64,000 nt of DNA. It comes from Leucobacter sp. G161 (GTDB lineage: Bacteria > Actinomycetota > Actinomycetes > Actinomycetales > Microbacteriaceae). Numbering within the stretch: position 1 is the stretch's first letter; every line of letters begins with the position of its first letter. The notes beneath the pieces are model-generated. The model did not search any database. It had not been told where the DNA came from and saw only the letters and a list, made by a program, of their open reading frames with translations. Below are positions 1 through 8,846 of this stretch, piece by piece. The position numbers and the translations under genes were made by a program. The stretch lies in NCBI RefSeq assembly GCF_001482305.1, contig NZ_LOHP01000074.1, positions 28,409 through 92,408 on the forward strand, read 5' to 3'.

Positions 1-460
1 CGCTCGGTTTGCCCACGACGATCTCGATGTCCACGCCGGAGCGGTGCTGACGCACTCGCTGAGTCGCCGCGATCACCTCGAATGCGACATCTGGGTGACG
101 GCGCTGGACCTCAACAAATGCCGGGATCGCGCAGGTTGAGCCGAATGCGTCTGGCGTCGCGACACGGACGAGGCCGGAGATCGTGCTGGGACGATCGTGG
201 GCGGCGAGGCGGCCGATGGCAGCCTCCATCTCCTCGGCAGCGATCATCGCCCGCTGGCCCAGCTCAGTGAGTTCCCAGCCGCTCGGGGTGCGCACCAGCA
301 CGCGATCGCCGAGGCTGGCCTCCAGCGACGCAAGTCGGCGGGAGACGGTCGAGTGGTTGACGCCGAGGGCATCGGCAGCTGCCGTGTACCTGCCGAGTCG
401 TGCGACCGCGAGGAACGTCATGAGAGCCTCAGGCTGGAGGTCAGGTCGCAAATGTCGCAT
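1..460 (-). CDS. LysR-family transcriptional regulator (C-terminus cut by window edge)
   Basis: About 153 residues are readable on the minus strand from an ATG at 460, with no stop before the window edge. Residues about 14-60 form the winged helix-turn-helix typical of LysR (TAAADALG, then HSTVSRRLASLE), followed by the linker helix. The effector-binding domain starts near residue 92 with GLVRVATPDAF. An in-frame ATG at 475 is an alternative start, but it lies inside a palindrome that looks like the operator. The gene is divergent from mmsBA, the usual position for a LysR activator of the adjacent catabolic operon. That target is inferred from position; the inducer cannot be read. Confidence 0.9.
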   Translation of the reverse strand, partial: MRHLRPDLQPEALMTFLAVARLGRYTAAADALGVNHSTVSRRLASLEASLGDRVLVRTPSGWELTELGQRAMIAAEEMEAAIGRLAAHDRPSTISGLVRVATPDAFGSTCAIPAFVEVQRRHPDVAFEVIAATQRVRQHRSGVDIEIVVGKPS

Positions 461-469
461 GTCGCCATT

Positions 470-483
470 GTGCATCAATGCAC
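470..483. promoter_or_regulatory. Candidate LysR operator palindrome between lysR and mmsB
   Basis: GTGCAT-CA-ATGCAC is a perfect inverted repeat just upstream of the LysR start and about 95 bases upstream of mmsB. A dyad here fits the autoregulatory recognition site of LysR regulators, although the classical T-N11-A form is not obvious. The assignment rests on position and symmetry only. Confidence 0.4.
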
Positions 484-577
484 GGATGGATTGCAATATT
501 GGGGTGCTTCTGTGTATTGATTCTCATTCGGAAGGTGGCGATGATGAAGATACACAACCGACGTCAAGGAGGACATC

Positions 578-1522
578 GTGGCTACGATCGCTTGGATTGG
601 CTTAGGGAACATGGGTTCCCGCATGACTAGACACCTCATCGATGCAGGACACAGCGTGTTCGGCGTTGACCCCAACGAGGCCGCGATGGCCCAGGCCGTC
701 GCCGTCGGCGTGACCCCGGCGGCATCGGTCGCCGCCGCGGTCGCTAATGCCGACGCCGTCATCACGATGCTGCCCAAGGGCGAGCACGTGCGTGCCGTGT
801 ACGACGGGCCAGACGGCATTTGGGCGAACGCCAAGCAGGGCGCCGTGCTTTTCGACTCCTCAACCGTTGACCTCGACACCTCTGGCTGGTGCCACACCGG
901 CTCCCAGGAACGCGGGATTGCCTTTGTTGACGCCCCGGTTTCCGGCGGCACCGCCGGCGCAGCCGACGGCACGCTGGCGTTCATGCTGGGCGGTGATGCC
1001 GCAGCCGTCGAGCGCGTCCGTGAGCTCATCGCGCCGATGGCAGGCAATATCTTCGCGACGGGTGGGCCGACCACCGGCATCGCAGCGAAGATCGCGAATA
1101 ACATGATGCTCTTCATCGCGCAGCAGGCCTGTGCGGAAGGGTCGCAGCTTGCCGAGCAGCTCGGCCTCGACGCGCAGGTGTTCTGGGACGTGGTCACCGC
1201 GTCGTCAGGCAACTCCTGGCCGCAGCAGACCTGGTACCCGGTACCCGGCATCGTTGAGCGTGCCGCGGCGAACCAGAACTTCGACGCGACCTTCAGCGCG
1301 GACCTCGCACGCAAAGACATCGGTCTTGCGGTGCAGGCAGGCGCCGACCGCGGTGTCGCGCTTCCCGGTGCCCAGGCAGCGATGGCTCAGCTCGATCGGC
1401 TGATCGCTGAGGGGCTCGGACACAAAGATTGCAGCCTCGTGGTGAAGTACTCTTCGCCGGACGGGAAGGTTGCTGGCTACGATCCAGAATTCGACACTCA
1501 GACAGAGGGCGTATCACGATGA
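578..1522 (+). CDS. mmsB: 3-hydroxyisobutyrate dehydrogenase family oxidoreductase
   Basis: A 314-residue cytosolic NAD(P)-dependent beta-hydroxyacid dehydrogenase. The Rossmann motif GLGNMG is at residues 8-13, the substrate loop DAPVSGG at 118-124, and the catalytic lysine at K171 in AAKIANNMM. The family oxidises 3-hydroxyisobutyrate to methylmalonate semialdehyde in valine degradation. The next gene encodes the enzyme for that product and overlaps by four bases (ATGA), which supports this role over tartronate semialdehyde reductase or another family member. The GTG start at 578 has a strong AAGGAGGA Shine-Dalgarno five bases upstream. Confidence 0.85.
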   Translation: MATIAWIGLGNMGSRMTRHLIDAGHSVFGVDPNEAAMAQAVAVGVTPAASVAAAVANADAVITMLPKGEHVRAVYDGPDGIWANAKQGAVLFDSSTVDLDTSGWCHTGSQERGIAFVDAPVSGGTAGAADGTLAFMLGGDAAAVERVRELIAPMAGNIFATGGPTTGIAAKIANNMMLFIAQQACAEGSQLAEQLGLDAQVFWDVVTASSGNSWPQQTWYPVPGIVERAAANQNFDATFSADLARKDIGLAVQAGADRGVALPGAQAAMAQLDRLIAEGLGHKDCSLVVKYSSPDGKVAGYDPEFDTQTEGVSR

Positions 1523-3006
1523 CGTACACGATTGGTCACTATGTTGGCGGCGCCCGCCTCGCCGGCGGCGACCGCAGCGCCGGCATCTTCCAGCCGGCGA
1601 CCGGGGCAGAGCAGGGGCGCGTGCAGCTCGCGTCGACCGAGTTCGTCGACTCCGCGGTGCAGGTCGCGAGCGAGGCGCAGCGCTCGTGGAGTCAGCTTGG
1701 CTCGGCGAAGCGCGCGAGAGTGATGTTTAAGCTGCGCGAGATCATCGAGGCCCGCACTGACGAACTGTCTGCCATCATTACGAGCGAACACGGCAAGGTG
1801 CTGTCTGACGCTGCGGGGGAGGTAGCCCGCGGCCTCGAGAACGTCGAGTTCTGCGCGGGGCTCGTCCACCATATGAAGGGTGAGGCGGCGGAGCAGGTGG
1901 CGTCTGGCATTGACGTGCTGCAGCGCCGCCAAGCCCTGGGCGTCGTCGCCTGCATCACCCCGTTCAACTTCCCTGCGATGGTGCCGCTCTGGATGGTCAC
2001 CACGGCGATCGCGGCTGGGAACGCTGTCATCCTGAAGCCCAGCGAACGCGACCCCTCGGCCGCGATCTGGATCGCTGAGGCGTTCACCGAGGCCGGGCTC
2101 CCGCCAGGCGTGCTCAACGTCGTGAACGGCGACAAAGAAGCTGTCGACGCGCTGCTCGAGCACCCCGAGGTGCGGGCGATTTCGTTCGTTGGCTCGACCC
2201 CGATTGCCAGGTACATCTACGAGACCGCGGCGACCCGCGGCAAGCGAGTGCAGGCGCTCGGTGGCGCGAAGAATCACATGGTCGTTATGCCCGACGCCGA
2301 TCTCGACGCGGCGGCAGATGCTGCGGTGTCGGCCGCATACGGCTCAGCTGGGGAGCGCTGCATGGCGGTCTCCGTCGTGGTCGCCGTTGGTGACATCGCC
2401 GACGCGCTCGTCGAGAAACTCGCGCAGCGTGCTCGCACGCTGCGCGTGGGGGACGGCCGTGACGCGACGAGCGACATGGGGCCACTCATCACGCAGGCAG
2501 CGAAGGATCGCGTACTCGAGTTCGTGGACGGCGCCGAGGGCGAGGGCGCGACGATCGTCGTCGACGGTCGCACGCAGGATCTCCCGGAAGCCGGCTTCTT
2601 CGTCGGGGTGTCCCTCCTCGACAATGTGCGGCCCGGCATGCGGGTGTACGACGAGGAGATCTTTGGCCCCGTGCTCGCCGTCGTGCGAGTGGAGACGTTT
2701 GACGAAGCGGTACGGCTCATCAACTCGAGCAAGTTCGCCAACGGTACGGCGATCTTTACTCGTGACGGCCGGAGCGCACGCCAGTTTGAGGTCGCCATCG
2801 AAGTCGGCATGGTAGGGATCAACGTGCCGATCCCGGTGCCGATCGGAGCGTTCTCGTTCGGAGGCTGGAAGGACTCGCTGTTCGGTGACACCCACATGTA
2901 TGGGCCGGAGAGCTTCAACTTCTACACCCGCCGCAAGGTCGTGACGTCGCGCTGGCTCGAAGCGAGCGAATCGCAGTTGGACCTCGGGTTCCCCACGAAC
3001 GGCTGA
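1519..3006 (+). CDS. mmsA: CoA-acylating methylmalonate-semialdehyde dehydrogenase
   Basis: A 495-residue aldehyde dehydrogenase of the CoA-acylating MmsA/IolA class. The oxyanion-hole asparagine is N150 in TPFNFP, and the catalytic cysteine is C281 in GERCMAV, a context typical of MmsA rather than ordinary ALDHs (which have GQxC). The reaction converts methylmalonate or malonate semialdehyde plus CoA and NAD+ to propionyl- or acetyl-CoA with loss of CO2. The ATG at 1519 overlaps the mmsB stop, so the two are translationally coupled. A longer in-frame extension back to 1429 would run inside mmsB and was rejected. A hairpin follows the stop. Confidence 0.9.
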   Translation: MTYTIGHYVGGARLAGGDRSAGIFQPATGAEQGRVQLASTEFVDSAVQVASEAQRSWSQLGSAKRARVMFKLREIIEARTDELSAIITSEHGKVLSDAAGEVARGLENVEFCAGLVHHMKGEAAEQVASGIDVLQRRQALGVVACITPFNFPAMVPLWMVTTAIAAGNAVILKPSERDPSAAIWIAEAFTEAGLPPGVLNVVNGDKEAVDALLEHPEVRAISFVGSTPIARYIYETAATRGKRVQALGGAKNHMVVMPDADLDAAADAAVSAAYGSAGERCMAVSVVVAVGDIADALVEKLAQRARTLRVGDGRDATSDMGPLITQAAKDRVLEFVDGAEGEGATIVVDGRTQDLPEAGFFVGVSLLDNVRPGMRVYDEEIFGPVLAVVRVETFDEAVRLINSSKFANGTAIFTRDGRSARQFEVAIEVGMVGINVPIPVPIGAFSFGGWKDSLFGDTHMYGPESFNFYTRRKVVTSRWLEASESQLDLGFPTNG

Positions 3007-3011
3007 CGGTC

Positions 3012-3050
3012 AGGCTCTGCCCGGTGCGCCACACGCACCGGGCCGAGCCT
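3012..3050. terminator. Bidirectional hairpin terminator between mmsA and the mannosyltransferase
   Basis: The inner stem CCCGGTGCG / CGCACCGGG (3020-3028 with 3034-3042) has a 5-base loop, extended by AGGCTC / GAGCCT outside a 2-base internal mismatch. It sits between convergent genes and can serve both. There is no long T run, as is common in high-GC actinobacteria. Confidence 0.7.
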
Positions 3051-3060
3051 GTTGCCCTCG

Positions 3061-4581
3061 CTACGCCCAGCCCGGCAGCCACAGGTGCCACCGCCAGAAC
3101 CAGTCGGGTACGGGCATTCCTGACCAGACGGGGAAGAACAGCAGCGAGACGACGACCGCCACAGCCACAAACACTCCGACCGCTATCCTGCGCCCGGCTA
3201 CCGTTTCGACGTCGCCGCGACGCCGACAGATCACTCCGATCACCAGCGCGAGCGCGAGCGCGGCAAACGGAGTGAGGACGACCGCGTAAAACTGGAAGAC
3301 CGCAGACCGCGAGAACGTGAGTACCCACGGCAACCAGCCCGACAGATAGCCGGTGATCACGAACGCGGCGGCGTATGCACCCGCACCGAGCCTGCCATCG
3401 CCGCGGACGAGTCGCCGAGGCACACGGAGTGCACGGATGATCCACCACGCGAGCACAAGAAGCGCGAGTACGCCGCCCCAAGTGACGATGAGGTTGGGCA
3501 GTGGCGAGATTGCCGCCGTTGCTCCGTTCGCGAACGACTCCTGATACATCGCGGTCGGCCGGAGGCCGAGCGGCCACGTGAGCGGGTGCGCCTGGTACGG
3601 GTGCGGCGCCGACAGGGTTGAATGCCACGCAAACATGTCGACGTGGTACTGCCAGAGCGCCACGGGCCAGGGGGCGCTGTCGCGGCCCCACCCGCCAGAG
3701 GTCACGATCCACCCCGCCCAGCTCGCGACGTACACGGCGGCTGCGGTCGGCAAGGCGATGAGTCCGGTTGCGAGTGCCTGACGCGCGGCGCGGCCCCAGG
3801 CTCTTGCCGGGCTCGCCTGCCGGTGCAGGCCGAGGTCTGCCGTGAGCCCGAGACGGCGACGGGCCTCCCGCGCGGCAACCACCCGAACGAAGGCGTCACG
3901 AGCCGCAGTGAGTAGGAGAAAGGCGGCGAGCGGATACAGGCCCGACCACTTCACCGATGCCGCGCACCCGAACGCGGCGGCTGCTGCAAACAGCCACGGT
4001 CTGGCCCACATCACCGTGAGCCCACGCTTCGTGAACCGGCTCCGCCGCATCACCCAGACATGGTCACACCACATGAGCAAGGCCCCGAGCACCACGAAGA
4101 GGGTGAGCGCGCCATCGAGTAGGCCGACCCGCGTGAGCACCACATGCACGCCGTCGATCGCGAGGAACAGGCCGGCGAGGATCGCCACGACACTGCTGCG
4201 GCTGATCCGCCACCCGAGCAGCATCGTGAGCCCGACCGTCGCGACGCCCGTGAGTGCGACCGCAGCCCGCCAGCCCCACCCCGAGCCCTCACCAAACACC
4301 GCAAGGCCGAGCGCAATGACCCACTTTCCGAGCGGCGGGTGCACCGAGAACGAGGGGTCCGCGAGGTAGCCCGCGCCCATGAGTGGATCGTCGTCGGGCC
4401 AGCTTGTCGTAAAGCCGTGCGCGAGCTGCGTGATCGCGTCCCGCACGTAGTAGATCTCGTCAAACACGAGCGTGCCCGGCCTGCCGAGCGCCCAAAAACG
4501 CAGGATCGCAGCGAGCGCGAGCACGGCGAAGACACCGACGGCGGCGAATACACGGGAACGCCTGTGCAATCTGACGGGCAT
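3061..4581 (-). CDS. pmt: Dolichyl-phosphate-mannose--protein mannosyltransferase (PMT, GT39 family)
   Basis: A 506-residue polytopic membrane enzyme that transfers mannose from polyprenyl-phosphate-mannose to serine or threonine of exported proteins on the outer face of the membrane. The first transmembrane helix spans about residues 11-30. The GT39 catalytic Asp-Glu pair is D41-E42 in VFDEIYYVRDA, at the start of the first external loop. A second loop carries HPPLGKW, and about ten further hydrophobic helices follow. The length matches actinobacterial Pmt. It is divergent from proS (28 bases between starts) and convergent with mmsA. Confidence 0.88.
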   Translation of the reverse strand: MPVRLHRRSRVFAAVGVFAVLALAAILRFWALGRPGTLVFDEIYYVRDAITQLAHGFTTSWPDDDPLMGAGYLADPSFSVHPPLGKWVIALGLAVFGEGSGWGWRAAVALTGVATVGLTMLLGWRISRSSVVAILAGLFLAIDGVHVVLTRVGLLDGALTLFVVLGALLMWCDHVWVMRRSRFTKRGLTVMWARPWLFAAAAAFGCAASVKWSGLYPLAAFLLLTAARDAFVRVVAAREARRRLGLTADLGLHRQASPARAWGRAARQALATGLIALPTAAAVYVASWAGWIVTSGGWGRDSAPWPVALWQYHVDMFAWHSTLSAPHPYQAHPLTWPLGLRPTAMYQESFANGATAAISPLPNLIVTWGGVLALLVLAWWIIRALRVPRRLVRGDGRLGAGAYAAAFVITGYLSGWLPWVLTFSRSAVFQFYAVVLTPFAALALALVIGVICRRRGDVETVAGRRIAVGVFVAVAVVVSLLFFPVWSGMPVPDWFWRWHLWLPGWA

Positions 4582-4597
4582 ATGCTCAGCCTACGGC

Positions 4598-4603
4598 TAG
4601 CAT
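4598..4603 (+). promoter_or_regulatory. -10 element of a predicted leaderless proS promoter
   Basis: TAGCAT ends exactly six bases before the GTG of proS, so transcription would begin at or next to the start codon. No convincing Shine-Dalgarno exists at a usable distance. The same geometry recurs at other genes in this window. Confidence 0.55.
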
Positions 4604-4609
4604 GGGAGA

Positions 4610-6373
4610 GTGATCACACGGCTCAGCTCATACTTTCTCAAGACTCTGCGCGAAGACCCCTCTGACGAGGAGGCGCGGAGCCACAAACTGCTCCTGCGCG
4701 CCGGCTACATCAGGCGCCAGTCACCGGGCGTGTTCGCGTGGCTGCCACTTGGCCTGCGGGTGAAGGCGAAGATCGAGCAGATCGTGCGCGAGGAAATGGC
4801 AGCGGCGGGCGCCCACGAGGTGCACTTCCCCGCAATGCTGCCACGCGAGCCGTATGAGGCGACCGGTCGTTGGGAAGAGTACGGCGACGACATGTTCCGC
4901 CTGCAGGATCGGCACGGCGCCGACCACCTCCTCGCTCCCACGCACGAGGAAGCGTTCACGGTCCTCGTGAAAGACATCGTCACGTCCTATAAGGACCTGC
5001 CGCTGCAGCTCTTCCAGATCCAAGACAAGTACCGTGACGAGGTGCGCCCCCGCGCTGGCCTGTTGCGTGGGCGCGAGTTCACGATGAAGGACGCGTACTC
5101 CTTCGACACCACCGATGAGGGGCTCGACGCGAGCTACCAGAAGCAGCGTGACGCCTACGAGCGCATCTTCACGCGCCTCGGGCTCGACTACGTCATCGTG
5201 TCGGCTGACGCCGGCGCGATGGGCGGGTCACGATCGGAAGAGTTCCTGCTGCCGATCGCGATCGGCGAGGACACCTTCGTGCGCTCGGCAGGCGGCTACG
5301 CGGCCAACGTCGAGGCGTACTCGACGCCGGTGCCCGAGGCGCTCCCCACCGAGGGGCTGCCGGAGGCCCAGGTCTTCGACTCACCCGATACCCCGACGAT
5401 CGAAACGCTCGTCGCACACACGAACGCGGTCATGCCGCGCGAGGATGGCCGCCCCTGGGCCGCCGCAGACACGCTGAAGAACGTCGTGCTCGCGGTCACC
5501 GATCTCGAAGGTGAGCGCTCGCTCGTCGTCATCGGGATTCCCGGCGATCGCGACGCCGACATGAAGCGCGTTGAGGTGGCGTTCCCCAACTGTGAGGTGG
5601 AGCCGGCAACCGCCGCCGACTTCGCGAAGCACCCGGGGCTCGTGAAGGGCTACATCGGGCCCGGCGTTGCCGGCGCCCCCGTGCTCGGGCTTGAGAGCTC
5701 GAGCGGCGTCAAGTACCTCCTCGATCCTCGTGTGGTGCCCGGCACTCAGTGGGTGACCGGTGCGAACGAACACGAGAAGCACGTCGCGTTCCTCGTCGCA
5801 GGCCGCGATTTCACCGCCGATGGCGTTGCAGACATTGCTACGGTGCGAGAAGGTGACCCCGCTCCCGACGGCTCGGGCCCCATCGAGACCGCCCGCGGCA
5901 TGGAGATCGGCCACGTCTTCCAGCTCGGCCGCAAGTACGCTGAGGCGCTCGGGCTCAAAGTGCTCGACGAGAACGGCAAGCTCGTCACCGTCACCATGGG
6001 CTCCTACGGCATCGGCGTCACCCGTATTCTCGCGGCGCTCGCTGAGATCAACAACGACGACCGCGGTCTCGTTTGGCCGCGGAACATCGCGCCGTTTGAC
6101 GTGCACGTTGTCGCAACGGGCAAGGATCCCGCGATTCTCGAGATTGCCGAGTCGCTCGTGAGTACGCTCGCAGCTGGCGGCGTCGAGGTCATGTTCGATG
6201 ACCGCCCGAAGGTGTCACCCGGCGTGAAGTTCGGTGATGCTGAGCTCATCGGGGTGCCCCGCGTTGTTGTCGTCGGCCGCGATGCCGCGGAGGGCTTCGC
6301 CGAGGTGTGGGACCGTGCGGCTGGCACGAAGGACAAGGTTGCGCTGTCGGAGGTGCCCGCGCTCTTCGCGTAG
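4610..6373 (+). CDS. proS: Prolyl-tRNA synthetase (bacterial type with editing domain)
   Basis: A 587-residue class II aminoacyl-tRNA synthetase that charges tRNA-Pro in the cytosol. Motif 2 lies near residue 145 ([12 protein letters not shown], then TMKDAYSF). The YbaK-type editing insertion, which removes mischarged alanine, occupies about residues 225-400. Motif 3 is [11 protein letters not shown] near residue 463, followed by the anticodon-binding domain with GVEVMFDDR. The length is normal for the bacterial class. GTG at 4610 is chosen because [15 protein letters not shown] is the conserved N-terminus. Translation is probably leaderless. Confidence 0.95.
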   Translation: MITRLSSYFLKTLREDPSDEEARSHKLLLRAGYIRRQSPGVFAWLPLGLRVKAKIEQIVREEMAAAGAHEVHFPAMLPREPYEATGRWEEYGDDMFRLQDRHGADHLLAPTHEEAFTVLVKDIVTSYKDLPLQLFQIQDKYRDEVRPRAGLLRGREFTMKDAYSFDTTDEGLDASYQKQRDAYERIFTRLGLDYVIVSADAGAMGGSRSEEFLLPIAIGEDTFVRSAGGYAANVEAYSTPVPEALPTEGLPEAQVFDSPDTPTIETLVAHTNAVMPREDGRPWAAADTLKNVVLAVTDLEGERSLVVIGIPGDRDADMKRVEVAFPNCEVEPATAADFAKHPGLVKGYIGPGVAGAPVLGLESSSGVKYLLDPRVVPGTQWVTGANEHEKHVAFLVAGRDFTADGVADIATVREGDPAPDGSGPIETARGMEIGHVFQLGRKYAEALGLKVLDENGKLVTVTMGSYGIGVTRILAALAEINNDDRGLVWPRNIAPFDVHVVATGKDPAILEIAESLVSTLAAGGVEVMFDDRPKVSPGVKFGDAELIGVPRVVVVGRDAAEGFAEVWDRAAGTKDKVALSEVPALFA

Positions 6374-6385
6374 GCCCCCATGCGC

Positions 6386-6477
6386 GGGGCTCCGGTAGCC
6401 CTCTTTCGCGGGCTCCGGTAGCCGCCCCTTCGCTCGGGGGTCCGGTAGCCCCCCCCCTGCGCGGGGCTCCGGTAGCC
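6386..6477. repeat. Four-copy GC-rich tandem repeat (GGGGCTCCGGTAGCC)
   Basis: Four copies of a 15-base unit GGGGCTCCGGTAGCC, two of them with one change, begin at 6386, 6409, 6436 and 6463. They are separated by variable CT/CG-rich spacers. They start a few bases after the proS stop and lead directly into the hairpin at 6496. A related CGGGCTC array precedes the second hairpin near 32.3 kb. Confidence 0.85.
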
Positions 6478-6495
6478 GCCTTTCGCGCGACGTTC

Positions 6496-6563
6496 GATCT
6501 GGGATCGACGGTAGATATGCCGCTTCGGTGGAGGTAAGGCATAGCAACCGACGATCCCAGATC
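6496..6563. repeat. Long imperfect inverted repeat (hairpin element, copy A)
   Basis: Perfect 12-base arms GATCTGGGATCG (6496-6507) and CGATCCCAGATC (6552-6563) continue inward through one mismatch to CGGT/ACCG, and then to TATGCC/GGCATA (6516-6521 with 6538-6543). This gives roughly 22 paired bases around a 16-base loop. There is no T tract, so it is an unusual terminator if it is one. Its core matches the hairpin at 32367-32420. Confidence 0.85.
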
Positions 6564-6566
6564 TAT

Positions 6567-6643
6567 GTGCCTGCGCCGTGCTGGGGTTGTGCTGGGGTTG
6601 TGCTGGGGTTGTGCTGGCGCTGTGCCTGCGCCGTGCTGGCGGG
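6567..6643. repeat. Minisatellite: seven 11-base units upstream of the hydrolase gene
   Basis: Seven consecutive 11-base units begin GTGCTG or GTGCCT. Three are identical (GTGCTGGGGTT at 6578, 6589 and 6600), and GTGCCTGCGCC appears at 6567 and again at 6622. The array ends about 60 bases before the hydrolase start. It would be readable in frame with that gene, but the good ribosome-binding site lies downstream of it, so it is probably 5' non-coding. Confidence 0.85.
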
Positions 6644-6705
6644 GCGGCTTCTCTGCGCACTCGGAGGGCACTCGACTAGCATGGCCCCACACTGTTGGAG
6701 GTGCC

Positions 6706-7644
6706 GTGACTCAGAGCCGAGGGAACGCCGAACGCCGACCAAACACCGCGATCGACCAGCGGCCCGGGACAGACGTCGCGATCGAATGCGCCGACGGATA
6801 CCGACTCGCAGCGCGGTCATTCGCGCCGAGCCAGGCGACGGACCTCGGCATGACGGCGGTTATCACGACCGCAACCGGAGCGAAGGCCTCTTACTACTGG
6901 CGCTACGCCGAGTATCTCGCCTCGCGGGGTTTCCGGGCAGTCGTCGCTGACTACCGCGGTATCGGCCGCTCCGCACCCGCGGGTGGTGCAGCCGGGCTGC
7001 GTGGCATGGCGACGCGGTGGCACGAGTGGGGCACGCTCGACATCGATGCCGTCATTGCATGGGCATTAGAAGACGGGCCAGGGCGCCAGCTCGTCGGGGT
7101 CGGCCACAGCTTCGGCGGCCTGGGAGTGTGTCTGGCTCCTCGCGCGCCCGCAATCCAGCGGCTCCTCATGGTGGGCGCCCAGCACGCGCACTGGCCTGAC
7201 TACGCTGCCCGAAGCCCGCGTGCATTCTGGCAATGGCACGTCACGATGCCGACGATTGCCGCAGTCACCGGGTACTTCCCGGGGCGGCGCCTCGGGTGGC
7301 TGGAAGATATGCCGCGCGGTGTGGCCTTCGACTGGGCTCGGGGGAGGGCCAACTTTGCCGACACGATTGGGCGTGACGGCCAAATCGTGATGGAGCGCGT
7401 CGCGGAGCTCGAGTTCGACGTCCTCGCGGTCGCCGCAACAGACGACCCTTTCGCGACCGAGGCTGCAATTGAGCGGTTGCTCGAATACCTACCAGCAGCC
7501 TCTGTCGAGCGCTGCGCGCTCGAACCCGCAGAGCTCGGTGTCTCCGAGATCGGACACCTCGGAGTGTTCCACGAGCGCTTCAAGGACGCGCTCTGGGGGC
7601 GTTCGGCGGAGTGGCTCACCACCGGGCACCGCACCAAGGAGTGA
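6706..7644 (+). CDS. Alpha/beta-fold hydrolase (serine hydrolase)
   Basis: A 312-residue predicted cytosolic alpha/beta hydrolase. The nucleophile elbow is GHSFGG with serine S135. The segment YADYLASRGFRAVVADYRG-like strand/helix near residues 65-85 and an N-terminal ADGYRLAARSF strand are typical of the COG4757 group of uncharacterised hydrolases. Candidate acid and base residues are D in ATDDPF and H in GHLGVFHERF near the C-terminus. GTG at 6706 follows TTGGAGG by four bases and excludes an N-terminal extension through the minisatellite. The substrate is unknown. The gene is upstream of, and co-directional with, a hypothetical protein. Confidence 0.78.
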   Translation: MTQSRGNAERRPNTAIDQRPGTDVAIECADGYRLAARSFAPSQATDLGMTAVITTATGAKASYYWRYAEYLASRGFRAVVADYRGIGRSAPAGGAAGLRGMATRWHEWGTLDIDAVIAWALEDGPGRQLVGVGHSFGGLGVCLAPRAPAIQRLLMVGAQHAHWPDYAARSPRAFWQWHVTMPTIAAVTGYFPGRRLGWLEDMPRGVAFDWARGRANFADTIGRDGQIVMERVAELEFDVLAVAATDDPFATEAAIERLLEYLPAASVERCALEPAELGVSEIGHLGVFHERFKDALWGRSAEWLTTGHRTKE

Positions 7645-7701
7645 GGCGCCGCGATACGCGCCCCAAGCACCGAGTCGAAGCATGAGAGACAGGAGAATCA
7701 C

Positions 7702-8052
7702 GTGACACCGCACGACGATCAGACACGCGAAGTGCGACGCGATGACGGCGAGCTCATCGGAGTCGTTAGACGGACGGCGACCGGGCTGTGGACACCGTGC
7801 GCGGTGTTCGGCCTGCCACTCGCGGAGGCACGTGCGGAGGAGGCTGCTACCCAATACATCTTGGACCACGGCCTCGGATATCTCGCAGAACGGTGGGAGG
7901 TTCGCGAAGGGGATACATGGGTGACTGCTCAGATCATCGAGGCGCGGCCTCGCGAGGTCACTGTGAGCTTTGCAGACTACGGCCATCCTCGCCTGTTCAA
8001 CTCGCGACGGACGTTGCAGGATCCACTGCCAGAGCAACTGCGGTTGGCTTGA
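7702..8052 (+). CDS. Hypothetical protein, 116 residues
   Basis: A short soluble acidic protein with no family I recognise. It starts with GTG at 7702 after AGGAGAATCAC. Codon use and high GC at third positions look coding. It has no signal peptide or transmembrane segment. The N-terminal half contains a short strand-rich segment (ELIGVVRRTATGLWTPCAVFG), and the C-terminal half has ITAQIIEARPREVTVSFADYG-like strands in which basic and acidic residues alternate. It lies 57 bases after the hydrolase and before a strong terminator, so the two may be co-transcribed. Confidence 0.6.
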   Translation: MTPHDDQTREVRRDDGELIGVVRRTATGLWTPCAVFGLPLAEARAEEAATQYILDHGLGYLAERWEVREGDTWVTAQIIEARPREVTVSFADYGHPRLFNSRRTLQDPLPEQLRLA

Positions 8053-8106
8053 CGAACCCGAACGGCGGCCGGGCGGCCGCCTGGGGAGGCCATTCTGGAA
8101 ATAGTT

Positions 8107-8142
8107 GAGGGCCCCGAACGTGGATGCACGTTCGGGGCCCTC
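8107..8142. terminator. Strong bidirectional terminator before carD
   Basis: A perfect 15-base stem GAGGGCCCCGAACGT / ACGTTCGGGGCCCTC with a 6-base loop lies between the convergent hypothetical gene and carD. Confidence 0.88.
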
Positions 8143-8180
8143 AGCTTGCGACGCAGCGCAACATTCTTGGGATGCGACGG

Positions 8181-8666
8181 TTACGAGGCGAGAACCTCGT
8201 CGAGGATCATGCCGGCCTTCTCCTCGTCAGTCTTCTCCGCGAGCGCGAGCTCGGACACGAGAATCTGACGGGCCTTGGCGAGCATGCGCTTCTCTCCAGC
8301 GGAAAGCGAACGCACCTCCTGGTCGCGGCGCCACAGGTCACGAACGACCTCCGACACCTTGATGACATCTCCGGAAGCAAGCTTCTCGGTGTTCGCCTTG
8401 AAACGGCGTGACCAGTTGGTGGGCTCTTCGGTGAACGGGGTGCGAAGCACCTCGAACACCTCCTTGAGGCCCTCCTGATCAATCACGTCGCGAACGCCGA
8501 CGAGATCGCAGTTCTCTGCGGGCACCTCAATCGTCAGGTCTCCCTGATCGACCTGAAGCTTCAGGAAGAGCTTTTCCTCGCCACCGAGTTTGCGCTTCTT
8601 CACCTCGATGATCTTGGCTGCGCCGTGGTGGGGGTAGACGACGGTCTCTCCGACCTCAAATTGCAT
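8181..8666 (-). CDS. carD: CarD family RNA-polymerase-binding transcription factor
   Basis: A 161-residue global regulator that stabilises open promoter complexes by binding the RNA polymerase beta subunit and upstream DNA. The N-terminal Tudor-like RNA-polymerase interaction domain covers about residues 1-55 (starting [15 protein letters not shown]). The C-terminal helical DNA-binding domain follows, with the conserved tryptophan in RDLWRRDQ. The ATG at 8666 has AAGGAG eight bases upstream and gives the canonical CarD N-terminus, so upstream in-frame ATGs were discarded. It is divergent from an LpqE-like lipoprotein, the order also seen in mycobacteria (Rv3583c-Rv3584). Confidence 0.95.
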   Translation of the reverse strand: MQFEVGETVVYPHHGAAKIIEVKKRKLGGEEKLFLKLQVDQGDLTIEVPAENCDLVGVRDVIDQEGLKEVFEVLRTPFTEEPTNWSRRFKANTEKLASGDVIKVSEVVRDLWRRDQEVRSLSAGEKRMLAKARQILVSELALAEKTDEEKAGMILDEVLAS

Positions 8667-8846
8667 CGAGTTGCTCCTTGTGTTAAACCAACCACTAGAA
8701 TACCACAGCTCGCTGTCGGGAGCCCGGTGTATCTTGCGACTCGGCCAGGCTCGAGTCGCGACGGCCCCGCACTGGGGATAGTATTGACGTAGGTCTGCGT
8801 GCTTCGGGCGCGCACGTTTCAGTTCATCCACGGCTCGGAGGCCCTC

